From NCBI GenBank assembly GCA_022572625.1, contig JACZVN010000002.1:1-17610 (forward strand): a stretch of 17,610 bases of DNA, given 5' to 3'. The stretch is from Patescibacteria group bacterium (GTDB lineage: Bacteria > Patescibacteriota > Patescibacteriia > UBA2591 > UBA6264). The position numbers were made by a program, and so were the translations under genes. The stretch's first letter is position 1. The number at the start of each line of letters is the position of its first letter. This document shows positions 1 through 7,102 of this stretch, in pieces. The notes under the pieces are model-generated. The model made no database searches, was not told the DNA's origin, and was given only the letters and a program-made list of their open reading frames with translations.

Positions 1-55
1 TCTGCAATAACAAATTTTCATAGAATAGCAAGAGTGTTTTATTTTCTTAGCTTTC

Positions 56-1342
56 TTATTCATTAATTAGGAAAGAATTAGTACATCCTATTGTCTTAAG
101 ATGAGCAATGGCCGTTTTTTCATCTTCTGTTGGTAAATTATTTTTTATTTGGCTAATTACTGCCAAATCCTGTACCAACTCAGAACGTTCTCGTGGATAT
201 CCACGACGCTCATCACCTGTTTTCTTTATAACGGCGTACTCAATAGCTTCCTTATAATGTTCCCATTGTGCTTTAGAAAGTTTTGCTCTACGGGCATAAC
301 AATTTGCCCGAGCAAGTACTACTTTTACATAAGGAAAAGTAAACTTATGATTAACCATTATATCAAATAAATCAGAACCATTTTTTTGTTTTTTTTCCAT
401 AACTTGTATGGCGCCATCACACCGTCTGTACCCAGGAGCTAACTCTGTTGCTTTTTTGATAAGTTGTTCTTTTGTTGGTGGTTTAAAGTATACTGTTCTA
501 TCTGCACGCCCAGGGCGTTTAAAGGCTGGATCCAAATCACCTTCACGATTGGTAGCAAAAACAAATAAAATATTTTTATTCTTTTCATATTCATCCATCT
601 CAACTAATAATTGATTAAGTGTAGCGCGTGTGTTAGTACTTGCCGAACCTTCACCCATATCACCCCGACATCTGGCCACCGCATCAACTTCATCAATAAA
701 AACAATTGTCAGTTTGCCTTCATTTTTTGGTTGTGTAGCATGTTTATCAGCCTCTTGTCGATAATAATTAAAAGATGCTTTAACGTAGGCTGCGCCATCA
801 CCAGCAAAACCAGTATTTATATCTGAGGCATCTTGTTTAAAAAACAAATAACCATTTTCTCCCGCAAAGGCTTCAGTAAAATAACTTTTACCAGTTCCAG
901 GAGAGCCAACTAATAAAATACCTCTTGGTCTTTCAGCATGTCTTCCAGCTTGAATATCCTCAGTATATTCTTGCAAGTCATCAAAAATATCTTGTTGATC
1001 GTCTGAGATAGGCCCCATTAAATTAGCTTTGGTAAGCTTTGGATCTCTCTTTGTTAACTTGGCCCGTTCAACATAACCTTGTTGTTTTTCTCTGTCTTGT
1101 TTTGTGCCATTTGAAAGCACCATTTTTTGATTATAAAAATCCTCCCTTAATTGTAAGGTAGTTCTATATAAACTATTCATAAGAAGTGAATGATCTTTTA
1201 CAAGTTGTTGAAGTTCATCAATAGAAACTTTCTCTGTTACATGTTCTTCATTTGTAATATGAGTTCGAGCCCTCATGTCATAACAATGTATGGTAGAAAA
1301 AAGCACCCCAAGTATTAATGTAAAAAGTTTATTTATTCTCAT
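56..1342 (-). CDS. FtsH-like AAA+ ATPase without protease domain (active-site-intact partner)
   Basis: A 428-residue AAA+ ATPase. Visible motifs: Walker A GSPGTGKS (146-153), pore loop FAG (179-181), Walker B IVFIDEVD with D217/E218, sensor-1 N265, and an RPGRADR box giving arginine fingers R279 and R282. These match the FtsH-type second region of homology and predict an active, oligomeric ATPase. No HEXXH zinc-protease motif follows; the last 140 residues are charged, helical and not recognised. The N-terminus (2-20) is a single hydrophobic segment after MRINK, a membrane anchor or signal-like sequence; residues 30-110 look helical and charged. The start was chosen at the ATG inside an ATGA overlap with the upstream ATPase gene; an in-frame ATG seven codons earlier would overlap that gene more and lacks an SD. 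It is translationally coupled to, and probably assembles with, the upstream degenerate ATPase. The partner relation and membrane topology are inference. Confidence 0.85.
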   Translation of the reverse strand: MRINKLFTLILGVLFSTIHCYDMRARTHITNEEHVTEKVSIDELQQLVKDHSLLMNSLYRTTLQLREDFYNQKMVLSNGTKQDREKQQGYVERAKLTKRDPKLTKANLMGPISDDQQDIFDDLQEYTEDIQAGRHAERPRGILLVGSPGTGKSYFTEAFAGENGYLFFKQDASDINTGFAGDGAAYVKASFNYYRQEADKHATQPKNEGKLTIVFIDEVDAVARCRGDMGEGSASTNTRATLNQLLVEMDEYEKNKNILFVFATNREGDLDPAFKRPGRADRTVYFKPPTKEQLIKKATELAPGYRRCDGAIQVMEKKQKNGSDLFDIMVNHKFTFPYVKVVLARANCYARRAKLSKAQWEHYKEAIEYAVIKKTGDERRGYPRERSELVQDLAVISQIKNNLPTEDEKTAIAHLKTIGCTNSFLINE

Positions 1343-2835
1343 GAGTTTTCCAGTGCAATACATAATCCGAAAACAAAACCACCTAGGGCTCCAACTCCAG
1401 CTCCTATAATAGTTCCTGGTCCAGGGCTTGCGACAGTACCTATAACACTGCCCCCGGCAGTCCCTTTACTGGTTGTTTCTACAACATATGCCGCTTTATC
1501 CCAATTTGACCAAGGTAATTTTTTTCCCTCTTTTAGAAGCGCCTCAGACATGTGCTTATAATCAATGGCCTCACATTCTCTCTTCGCATTTCTCTTGGTA
1601 TTAAGAACCAATCTTATTAATGTACGAACCGAAAAACCCTCTGTGGATTTAGCCATCCTATTAAAAGTCACTCCTTCTTTTATTCTGCGACCACAAATAC
1701 TAAAATAATAATTAAGAATAGCTAAACGATTTTCCTCATTAGGCAATGGAAAATCAACTGTATCAAAATGATCTGACATTGTAAAAAATCCATCTATGGC
1801 ATCAACTTTTTGATTAGTTGCTACAATAAGCAGAATCTTTTCATTATTATTTCTCAGTGGATCCATTTCTGAAGACAATTCAGTAATTGCACTTTTCATG
1901 TTAGGAGTCTGCCCTCCGCCAATAAACTGAAAATCATGAATATCATCAATAAAAATGATACATGGTTTATTAAGGTTTGCTTTTTTAAATAAGTTGCGTA
2001 CCCTAGCAGGACCAACGCCAACAAAAATTTCTACAAATTCTGAACCGGCAATGGGAAAAAAGGGAACATCAGCTTCTCCAGCCACGGCTTTGGCTAATAA
2101 AGTTTTGCCGACACCGGGCAGACCAATCATTAATGCTCCTTTTGGTATTTTTCCTCCGAGGCGGGAAACTTCTTTTGGATTTTTCAAAAATCTAATTATA
2201 TCTTCTAATTCCTCTTTTACTTCATCTATTCCACCCACATCTTTAAAAGTAATGCGTGGACCACTAAGTTTTAATTTAGCGTTTTTTGTCCGCGTAAACT
2301 TTTTAAGAGATTGAGACTGATTTGCTTGGCCTCTTATAAGACTAAGAAAAATAAGAAACGGGCCAACAAATAATAGTGTCCAAAATACACTTCGTAAATG
2401 GATTATCATTTGGGGTGAACGGTCGTTAAAATCAATTTTCATCCCTTCTTCCCCTTTTTCTTCAATTAACGATTCAAGATGAGACTGAAGATTATTAGTG
2501 GTCGGAACCTTAGTAAAAAATTTAGCATTTTTTTGCTTAAGATTTGAAGAAAAAGTTCCCCAAACTTTTCTTTCGGTAGTAAAATAGGTCAAACTTACAA
2601 TTTGATCTTGATCAAGAAAAGCTCTAAAGTCTGAATAAATTATTTTTTCTCGTTTTTCTATTAAAGGGCTACTATCAGCATAAACAAGCCAACCAAAAGA
2701 AATTATAAAAATTATGGCGATTAATAATAATTTTACGGTTAAGTGATTATCTTGATAAACAGTTTTAAGTTTTTTTAGCGGACCATCTATTTTCGAAAGA
2801 GCGCTTTTTAAAAGAGCGATTATCAATTTTAACAT
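1339..2835 (-). CDS. FtsH-like membrane AAA+ ATPase, degenerate active site, glycine-zipper tail
   Basis: A 498-residue protein with FtsH architecture up to the ATPase: TM1 (33-52), a roughly 90-residue external domain resembling FtsH_ext, TM2 (147-167), then an AAA+ domain. Walker A GLPGVGKT (238-245), pore loop FVG (271-273) and sensor-1 N341 are conserved. Walker B reads FIDDIH, so the catalytic Glu is Asp298, and the RPGRFDR arginine-finger box is replaced by MSDHFDT (353-359), losing both arginines. The M41 peptidase domain is absent (no HEXXH). Instead the chain ends in a glycine-rich hydrophobic stretch (457-493, GTIIGAGVGALGG core) that looks like a glycine-zipper membrane segment. 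It probably binds ATP but hydrolyses poorly on its own, which suits a regulatory subunit in a mixed ring with the coupled downstream ATPase. Its ATG follows an AAGGA SD and a consensus promoter. Domain calls are firm; the heteromer is inferred. Confidence 0.85.
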   Translation of the reverse strand: MLKLIIALLKSALSKIDGPLKKLKTVYQDNHLTVKLLLIAIIFIISFGWLVYADSSPLIEKREKIIYSDFRAFLDQDQIVSLTYFTTERKVWGTFSSNLKQKNAKFFTKVPTTNNLQSHLESLIEEKGEEGMKIDFNDRSPQMIIHLRSVFWTLLFVGPFLIFLSLIRGQANQSQSLKKFTRTKNAKLKLSGPRITFKDVGGIDEVKEELEDIIRFLKNPKEVSRLGGKIPKGALMIGLPGVGKTLLAKAVAGEADVPFFPIAGSEFVEIFVGVGPARVRNLFKKANLNKPCIIFIDDIHDFQFIGGGQTPNMKSAITELSSEMDPLRNNNEKILLIVATNQKVDAIDGFFTMSDHFDTVDFPLPNEENRLAILNYYFSICGRRIKEGVTFNRMAKSTEGFSVRTLIRLVLNTKRNAKRECEAIDYKHMSEALLKEGKKLPWSNWDKAAYVVETTSKGTAGGSVIGTVASPGPGTIIGAGVGALGGFVFGLCIALENS

Positions 2836-2878
2836 GATTATCTTTCCTTATTTTAGATTTTAAAGAACATATAGATAA

Positions 2879-2907
2879 ATTTTAATAAATAGGTAGATTT
2901 TTGTCAA
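2879..2907 (-). promoter_or_regulatory. Promoter of the AAA+ ATPase operon
   Basis: On the minus strand TTGACA (2907-2902) is followed after 17 nt by TAAAAT (2884-2879). The predicted start is near 2872, leaving a leader of about 37 nt before the ATG at 2835, with an AAGGA SD at 2845-2849. Confidence 0.75.
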
Positions 2908-2919
2908 GAGGTTTAATTT

Positions 2920-2942
2920 AAAAAAAAGCGCTTACTATGCGC
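2920..2942 (-). terminator. Weak terminator after tRNA-Arg(TCG)
   Basis: On the minus strand a GCGC/GCGC stem (2942-2939 and 2931-2928) with a 7-nt loop is followed by eight T residues. The stem is only 4 bp, so efficiency may be low. It separates the rpsF-pilT-tRNA unit from the ATPase operon promoter just downstream. Confidence 0.5.
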
Positions 2943-2968
2943 GATATTTTATATGCTAATTGCTCCTC

Positions 2969-3043
2969 TGGTGCCCCTGGAAGGACTCGAACCCTCATCA
3001 CTGGTTCCGAAGACCAGAGCTTTATCCCTTAAGCTACAGGGGC
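2969..3043 (-). tRNA. tRNA-Arg(TCG)
   Basis: A full cloverleaf: acceptor GCCCCTG/CAGGGGC, D stem GCTT/AAGC, anticodon stem CTGGT/ACCAG with loop CTTCGGA (anticodon TCG), T stem GAGGG/CCTTC with loop TTCGAGT, discriminator A. A 3' CCA is genomically encoded (2971-2969), unlike the other two tRNAs in the window. The body is 72 nt. It lies 19 nt downstream of pilT and may be cotranscribed with it. Reads arginine CGN codons, primarily CGA. Confidence 0.96.
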
Positions 3044-3061
3044 TTCTTTTGATATTAAATT

Positions 3062-4108
3062 TTATTCTTTAGTGATTTCTTCCGGATAATTAGCCCGAGT
3101 TAAGGCCGTCTCGATAGTAATTATTTTATTACGATAAAGTTTTTTTAAATCCTGTTCTAAAGTAGACATTCCATCTTTCATTCCTGTTTGGAGAGCAGAT
3201 CTGAGTTGGGCGATTTTATTTTCTCTAATTAAATTAGCCACCGCCGGAGTATTAATAAGTAATTCTCGGGCCGCTACTCGACCACCACCTATTTTAGGTA
3301 AAAGGTGTTGAGAAATAATCGCCCTTAAAGCTAAAGCGACTTGTAATCTTATTTGTTTTTGCCGGCCGGTTGGAAAAATATCAACTATCCGATCAATAGT
3401 TTGGGGAGCATCAGGGGTATGTAAAGTAGCTAAAACTAAATGACCAGTTTCGGCCAAAGTAATCGCCAGAGAAATTGTTTCTAAATCTCTCATTTCACTG
3501 ACTAAAATTACATCCGGATCTTGCCTGACAATATGTTTAAGAGCTGATTCAAAAGAAATCATATCTTTATTTAATTCTCGTTGAGAAATAATACTTTTTT
3601 TAGATTTAAAAATAAATTCGATTGGGTCTTCCAGAGTTATAATATGGCAAGCTCTTTGTTGATTAATATAATCTATCATTGCCGCTAAAGTAGTTGATTT
3701 CCCACAACCGGTTGGTCCAGTGACTAAGATTAAACCGTTTTGTAATTCTGCTAGTTTATAAGCACGTTCAGGCATAGAAATTTCTTTCATGGTTGGTATC
3801 TTTGGCCAAATAAGTCGAGCTGTTAAAGATAAATGACCTTTTTGCCAAAAAATACTGATTCGAAAACGAACATCATTTTCAATTTGATGTGAAAATTCTA
3901 AATACTTTTTTTTAAAAAGCTGGTCTTTTTGTTTCGTAGTAATAATTGATTCGATTAAACTTAAAATAGTTTTATGTTCAAGTTTTGGCCAGTTTTTAGC
4001 TGGTCTAAGAAGACCATCCATTCGATAATAAATTGGTAAATTGTGAGATAAATGGACATCAGAAGCTTTTAAAGCAACTGCCCCATTAAAAATTTCTTTA
4101 ATCGTCAT
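3062..4108 (-). CDS. pilT: Type IV pilus retraction ATPase PilT
   Basis: A 348-residue secretion-superfamily ATPase. An N-terminal PAS-like domain carries the ASDVHL signature (15-20). The C-terminal RecA-like domain has Walker A GPTGCGKST (131-139), an Asp box ITLEDPIE (157-164), Walker B VILVSEMRD (200-208, Glu205) and a His box ending TLHT (228-231). The PilT-specific AxxNLIRE segment (291-296) and the following QLRSALQTGMKDGM region are present, which favours PilT over PilB. Residue 204 is Ser where PilT usually has Gly (GEMRD). Length is normal for PilT (about 340-360). PilT depolymerises pilin at the cytoplasmic base of the pilus. It starts 6 nt after the efp stop without an SD, so translation probably depends on coupling. 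No other pilus gene is in the window. Confidence 0.95.
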   Translation of the reverse strand: MTIKEIFNGAVALKASDVHLSHNLPIYYRMDGLLRPAKNWPKLEHKTILSLIESIITTKQKDQLFKKKYLEFSHQIENDVRFRISIFWQKGHLSLTARLIWPKIPTMKEISMPERAYKLAELQNGLILVTGPTGCGKSTTLAAMIDYINQQRACHIITLEDPIEFIFKSKKSIISQRELNKDMISFESALKHIVRQDPDVILVSEMRDLETISLAITLAETGHLVLATLHTPDAPQTIDRIVDIFPTGRQKQIRLQVALALRAIISQHLLPKIGGGRVAARELLINTPAVANLIRENKIAQLRSALQTGMKDGMSTLEQDLKKLYRNKIITIETALTRANYPEEITKE

Positions 4109-4114
4109 AAAATT

Positions 4115-4678
4115 TTAAGTTTGTACTCTTTCTACGTATTTATTATTTTCTATATTAATTCTAATAACATCATCCTTTTTAATGAAAATAGGTACGTTTA
4201 TTTTAGCCCCAGTTTCTAAGATTACTGTTTTAGTGGGTATCGTAGCCGAATCTCCTTTAATATTTGGTGGTGCTTCAATCACTCTAAGGTCTATTTTTTT
4301 GGGTAATTCTATATTAACTGGGATTTTATCAAAGATAAGGACTTTGACTTCAGTTCCTTCTTTTAAAAATTTTTCTTGTTCAGCTAAAATTGAGCGATCA
4401 AGAAAGAACTGTTCATAAGTGTCATTGTCCATAAAAAAAAATTTATTTCCTTCAGCATATAAATAATTGGCTTTTGATTTTTCAATATCAGCTAATTCTA
4501 TTTTATCTGAAGTATTAAAAGTTTTTTCTAAAACTTGTCCGGTAATCAAATTTTTTAATTTGGTTCTAACGTAAGCTCCGCCGCGGGCGGTTCTTGAATG
4601 CTGTGAGAAAATAATTATATAGGGCTCATTATTAAATTTAATTACCCGCCCGATTTTTTTAAGATCACTAATACCCAT
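4115..4678 (-). CDS. efp: Elongation factor P with arginine at the modification site
   Basis: A 187-residue EF-P, the normal length, with the three beta-barrel domains expected (KOW-like, OB and C-terminal). EF-P binds between the ribosomal P and E sites and relieves stalling at polyproline. The domain I tip loop reads SRTARGGAY, so the usual KPGKG loop is lost and the residue aligning without gaps to E. coli Lys34 is Arg32. That is the residue type rhamnosylated by EarP in some Proteobacteria, but the surrounding loop differs and no earP, epmA/B or ymfI gene is in the window. Flanking KLKNLITG and EKTF segments are conserved. It starts 2 nt after the rpsR stop with no SD. Transcription is presumably from upstream of rpsF. 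Confidence 0.95.
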   Translation of the reverse strand: MGISDLKKIGRVIKFNNEPYIIIFSQHSRTARGGAYVRTKLKNLITGQVLEKTFNTSDKIELADIEKSKANYLYAEGNKFFFMDNDTYEQFFLDRSILAEQEKFLKEGTEVKVLIFDKIPVNIELPKKIDLRVIEAPPNIKGDSATIPTKTVILETGAKINVPIFIKKDDVIRINIENNKYVERVQT

Positions 4679-4680
4679 GT

Positions 4681-4899
4681 CTATTTTTTGACAAATGGCA
4701 ATAAAGCCATAATCCGGGCTCGTTTAATAGCCCGGGCTAATTTTCTTTGGTGCTTAGAGCAGGTTCCTCTTTTACGTTTTGGTAAAATTCTCTCATAAGC
4801 CGAAATAAACCGACGTAAAAGTTCTATATCTTTATAGTCGATTTCTCTGATATTTTTAATACAAAAATAACAATGTTTTTGATTAGTATTAGAGTTCAT
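4681..4899 (-). CDS. rpsR: Small ribosomal subunit protein bS18
   Basis: A 72-residue bS18, typical length, with the conserved basic core ([28 protein letters not shown]). It keeps a zinc-ribbon-like set CYFC (10-13) and CSKH (47-50), the C+ form of this protein. It binds with bS6 on the 30S platform. It lies 13 nt downstream of ssb in the classical rpsF-ssb-rpsR order, without an SD. The rplI gene that follows rpsR in most bacteria is not here; efp takes its place. Confidence 0.96.
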   Translation of the reverse strand: MNSNTNQKHCYFCIKNIREIDYKDIELLRRFISAYERILPKRKRGTCSKHQRKLARAIKRARIMALLPFVKK

Positions 4900-4912
4900 A
4901 TTTTAAATAATT

Positions 4913-5338
4913 TTAAAATGGAATTTCTTCAACATTAATTTCTTCCATTTCTGGAGGATTTGATTTGTTAGTTGTCGGTTTAGCTGTTTGAGCGTCTGAT
5001 TTTTTACCTGACTGAGGTCCTAATTGTAATTTTTCAGCAATAATATCGGTCCGATATTTTTTATTACCTTGTGGATCTTCCCAATTTCTAGTTTGTAATC
5101 TTCCTTCGATATAAACCAGGCTACCCTTTTTTAAAAATTGTTGAGCAATTTCTGCTAATCTTCCCCAAACAACTATATTATGAAATTCAGTTTGTTCTTT
5201 TTTTTCACCGCTTTCTCGATCTTTCCAATATCTATTAGTAGCTAAACCAAAAGAAGCGACCGTTTGTCCAGATGGTGTAGTTTTAACTTCTGGGTCACGA
5301 GTTACATTGCCCAGGACAATAGCTTTATTAACATTCAT
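4913..5338 (-). CDS. ssb: Single-stranded DNA-binding protein
   Basis: A 141-residue SSB: an N-terminal OB fold starting MNVNKAIVLGNVTRDPEVK and ending around residue 104, a short polar linker, and an acidic C-terminal tip ending EEIPF, the usual docking peptide for replication and repair partners. Short for SSB because the linker is reduced. It sits between rpsF and rpsR as in most bacteria, 12 nt after rpsF, with only a weak purine run upstream of its ATG. Confidence 0.96.
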   Translation of the reverse strand: MNVNKAIVLGNVTRDPEVKTTPSGQTVASFGLATNRYWKDRESGEKKEQTEFHNIVVWGRLAEIAQQFLKKGSLVYIEGRLQTRNWEDPQGNKKYRTDIIAEKLQLGPQSGKKSDAQTAKPTTNKSNPPEMEEINVEEIPF

Positions 5339-5350
5339 AGTATCTTTTTA

Positions 5351-5791
5351 TTAAATTTTAAATAATTCATCAATTTTTTCTCCCAATTTTTTGAGATCAA
5401 TTTTTTTAGACTTTTCAGTATCTTTTTCTTTTTCCGGCGCTGAATCTTTAGCTAATTTTTTTTCATCAACTACTGGTTCTTCTTTTTTTACCTTGACTGG
5501 TCTTTTTTTAGTCACGACTATTTTAATAATAATATGTCTTAAGATTTCCGGAGTTAATTTTAGTTTTTGATCTAATACTTGTATTTTTTCTCCAGCGATT
5601 TCAAAATTTACCAGTAAATAAAATCCCCGGTGAATTTGCTTAATTGGATAAGCTAATTTCCGGTTGCCTAAATTTTTTTCTTTAGTAATTTTACCGCCCA
5701 AACTAGAGATAATCTCGTTTGTTTGTTTGGCAATTTTATCTAAATCGTTTTCCGTGAAAGGTGTAGGAACAATATATAATAATTCGTACAT
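5351..5791 (-). CDS. rpsF: Small ribosomal subunit protein bS6
   Basis: A 146-residue bS6. Residues 1-95 form the ferredoxin-like core (MYELLYIV start, GNRKLAYPIKQ strand, a GFYLLVNFE strand, LTPEILRHIII). A Lys/Glu-rich tail of about 50 residues (KKRPVKVKKEEPV onward) is longer than in typical bS6 and probably disordered. It forms the bS6:bS18 dimer on the 30S platform. It heads the rpsF-ssb-rpsR-efp-pilT run and is divergent from the methyltransferase gene. I find no convincing promoter or SD for it in the 45-nt gap. Confidence 0.95.
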   Translation of the reverse strand: MYELLYIVPTPFTENDLDKIAKQTNEIISSLGGKITKEKNLGNRKLAYPIKQIHRGFYLLVNFEIAGEKIQVLDQKLKLTPEILRHIIIKIVVTKKRPVKVKKEEPVVDEKKLAKDSAPEKEKDTEKSKKIDLKKLGEKIDELFKI

Positions 5792-5798
5792 ATAACAA

Positions 5799-5827
5799 TT
5801 GACAACTAATTATTCTTAAATGATAAT
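5799..5827 (+). promoter_or_regulatory. Near-leaderless promoter of the methyltransferase/ABC unit
   Basis: TTGACA (5799-5804), 17 nt, GATAAT (5822-5827). The predicted transcription start is about 5834, only 3 nt before the ATG at 5837, so the mRNA would be effectively leaderless; no SD is present. Confidence 0.7.
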
Positions 5828-5836
5828 AGTAATATT

Positions 5837-7102
5837 ATGACTTATTTTTTTATATTAGGCAATAACCCAAGTTTGTCAATAGCCGAAATCATCCATGTTC
5901 TATCGGTTAAAGAAAAAAATTTTAAGATTGAAAAAGTCTCAAAACAGATCTTAATTATTAAGACAAAAAAAATCCTTAATCATCAGGTTTTACAAAAACA
6001 ATTAGGTGGAACCATTAAGATTGGACAGGTGATTGAAAAAATTAAAATGGCTGATTTAAAAAATTTAACTCCAGAATGTATTAAACAGATAATGGGTTTA
6101 ATACCTTTGAATTTTAAAAAAGTTTATTTTGGTTTTAGTATTTATAATTTAATTAAAACAACCAAAGAATCTAGCCAAACAAGGCCAGTTTATTATTTGG
6201 TTAAACCTATTGCCCTGGAAGTAAAAAAACAATTAAAAAAACAGGGTATTTCTTCTCGTTGGGTAACTTCAAAAGAAAAGATATTATCTTCAGTAATTGT
6301 TCAAAAAAATAAGCTTTTAGTTCAAGGAGTAGAAATAGATTTTTTATTGGATCAGGGAGAGATTTGGCTAGGTAAAACTTTAACTTGTCAGGAGTTTGCT
6401 CAATATAGTTTTTACGATTTTTCTCGGCCTAAAAGGTTAATAGAGAAAGGAATGTTGCCGCCTAAATTAGCCCAAATAATGATTAATTTAGCTTCAAATA
6501 AACCTGTTTCCCTTGAAAAATTAGTTTTTTTAGATCCCTTTTGCGGAACTGGGACTATTTTACAGCAAGCAGTTTTCTCGGGATATAGAAAAATAATTGG
6601 CACTGATCATGATAAAATAGCAGTTTTAAATACAAAAGAGAATTTAACTTGGTTAAAAGATAAATTAAAGAAATCTTTTAAAGAGATAATTATTTTTCAA
6701 TCTAAGGTGGAAAAAATTTCTCAAAAATTAGCCAACCATTCCATTGACCTTATTGTAACCGAACCATACCTTGGTCCAATAAAATTTAAAACTGCCGCTG
6801 TTAATTTTATTATTAAAGAATTAAGTCAATTATATCTTAAAGCTTTTAGCGAATTTAAAAAGATTCTAAAACCTAACGGCCGAATAGTGATTATTTTTCC
6901 AGTTTTTAAGACCAAAACTAGACAGCAATTTTTATTAATTTTAGATAAATTAAAGAAAATGGGCTGGCAAATAGAACCAGTTATTCCCTATCCTTTATTA
7001 AAAGATCCAGTAATTAAAATTACTGACCGGCAATCTATAATTTATTCTCGGCCAGATCAAAGAGTTTTAAGAGAAATTTTTGTTTTTAAATTAAGGATAT
7101 GA
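5837..7102 (+). CDS. TrmG10/Trm11-type tRNA guanine-N2 methyltransferase
   Basis: A 421-residue class I S-adenosylmethionine methyltransferase. The N-terminal 170 residues form a THUMP-like RNA-binding region. A linker carries the family signature (FSRPKR, then KGMLPPKLAQIMINLA, 205-219). Then come SAM motif I DPFCGTGT (233-240), the acidic loop GTDHDK (255-260) and motif IV TEPYLGP (308-314). The LPPKLA-MINLA signature is typical of the archaeal Trm-G10/eukaryotic Trm11 family, which methylates N2 of G10 in tRNA. Motif IV has TEPY in place of the usual DPPY, which could alter base specificity. The reaction is therefore probable, not certain. The stop overlaps the next ATG by 4 nt (ATGA), so it is coupled to the ABC transporter gene. 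It is expressed from a promoter that leaves almost no leader. Confidence 0.82.
   Translation: MTYFFILGNNPSLSIAEIIHVLSVKEKNFKIEKVSKQILIIKTKKILNHQVLQKQLGGTIKIGQVIEKIKMADLKNLTPECIKQIMGLIPLNFKKVYFGFSIYNLIKTTKESSQTRPVYYLVKPIALEVKKQLKKQGISSRWVTSKEKILSSVIVQKNKLLVQGVEIDFLLDQGEIWLGKTLTCQEFAQYSFYDFSRPKRLIEKGMLPPKLAQIMINLASNKPVSLEKLVFLDPFCGTGTILQQAVFSGYRKIIGTDHDKIAVLNTKENLTWLKDKLKKSFKEIIIFQSKVEKISQKLANHSIDLIVTEPYLGPIKFKTAAVNFIIKELSQLYLKAFSEFKKILKPNGRIVIIFPVFKTKTRQQFLLILDKLKKMGWQIEPVIPYPLLKDPVIKITDRQSIIYSRPDQRVLREIFVFKLRI

Noticed and set aside
1..21. Possible start of another minus-strand gene (ATG at 21) after the ATPase pair
   Set aside because: Only seven codons lie inside the window and there is no SD; not enough to support a gene.
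1955..2314. 119-codon open frame on the plus strand
   Set aside because: It lies wholly inside the degenerate ATPase gene, antisense to its conserved AAA motifs; no SD or family resemblance.
5774..5805. Shared -35 arrangement at the rpsF/methyltransferase gap, like the bactofilin one
   Set aside because: The minus-strand TTGTCA would need its -10 inside the rpsF coding start, so it cannot serve rpsF with the conserved Met.
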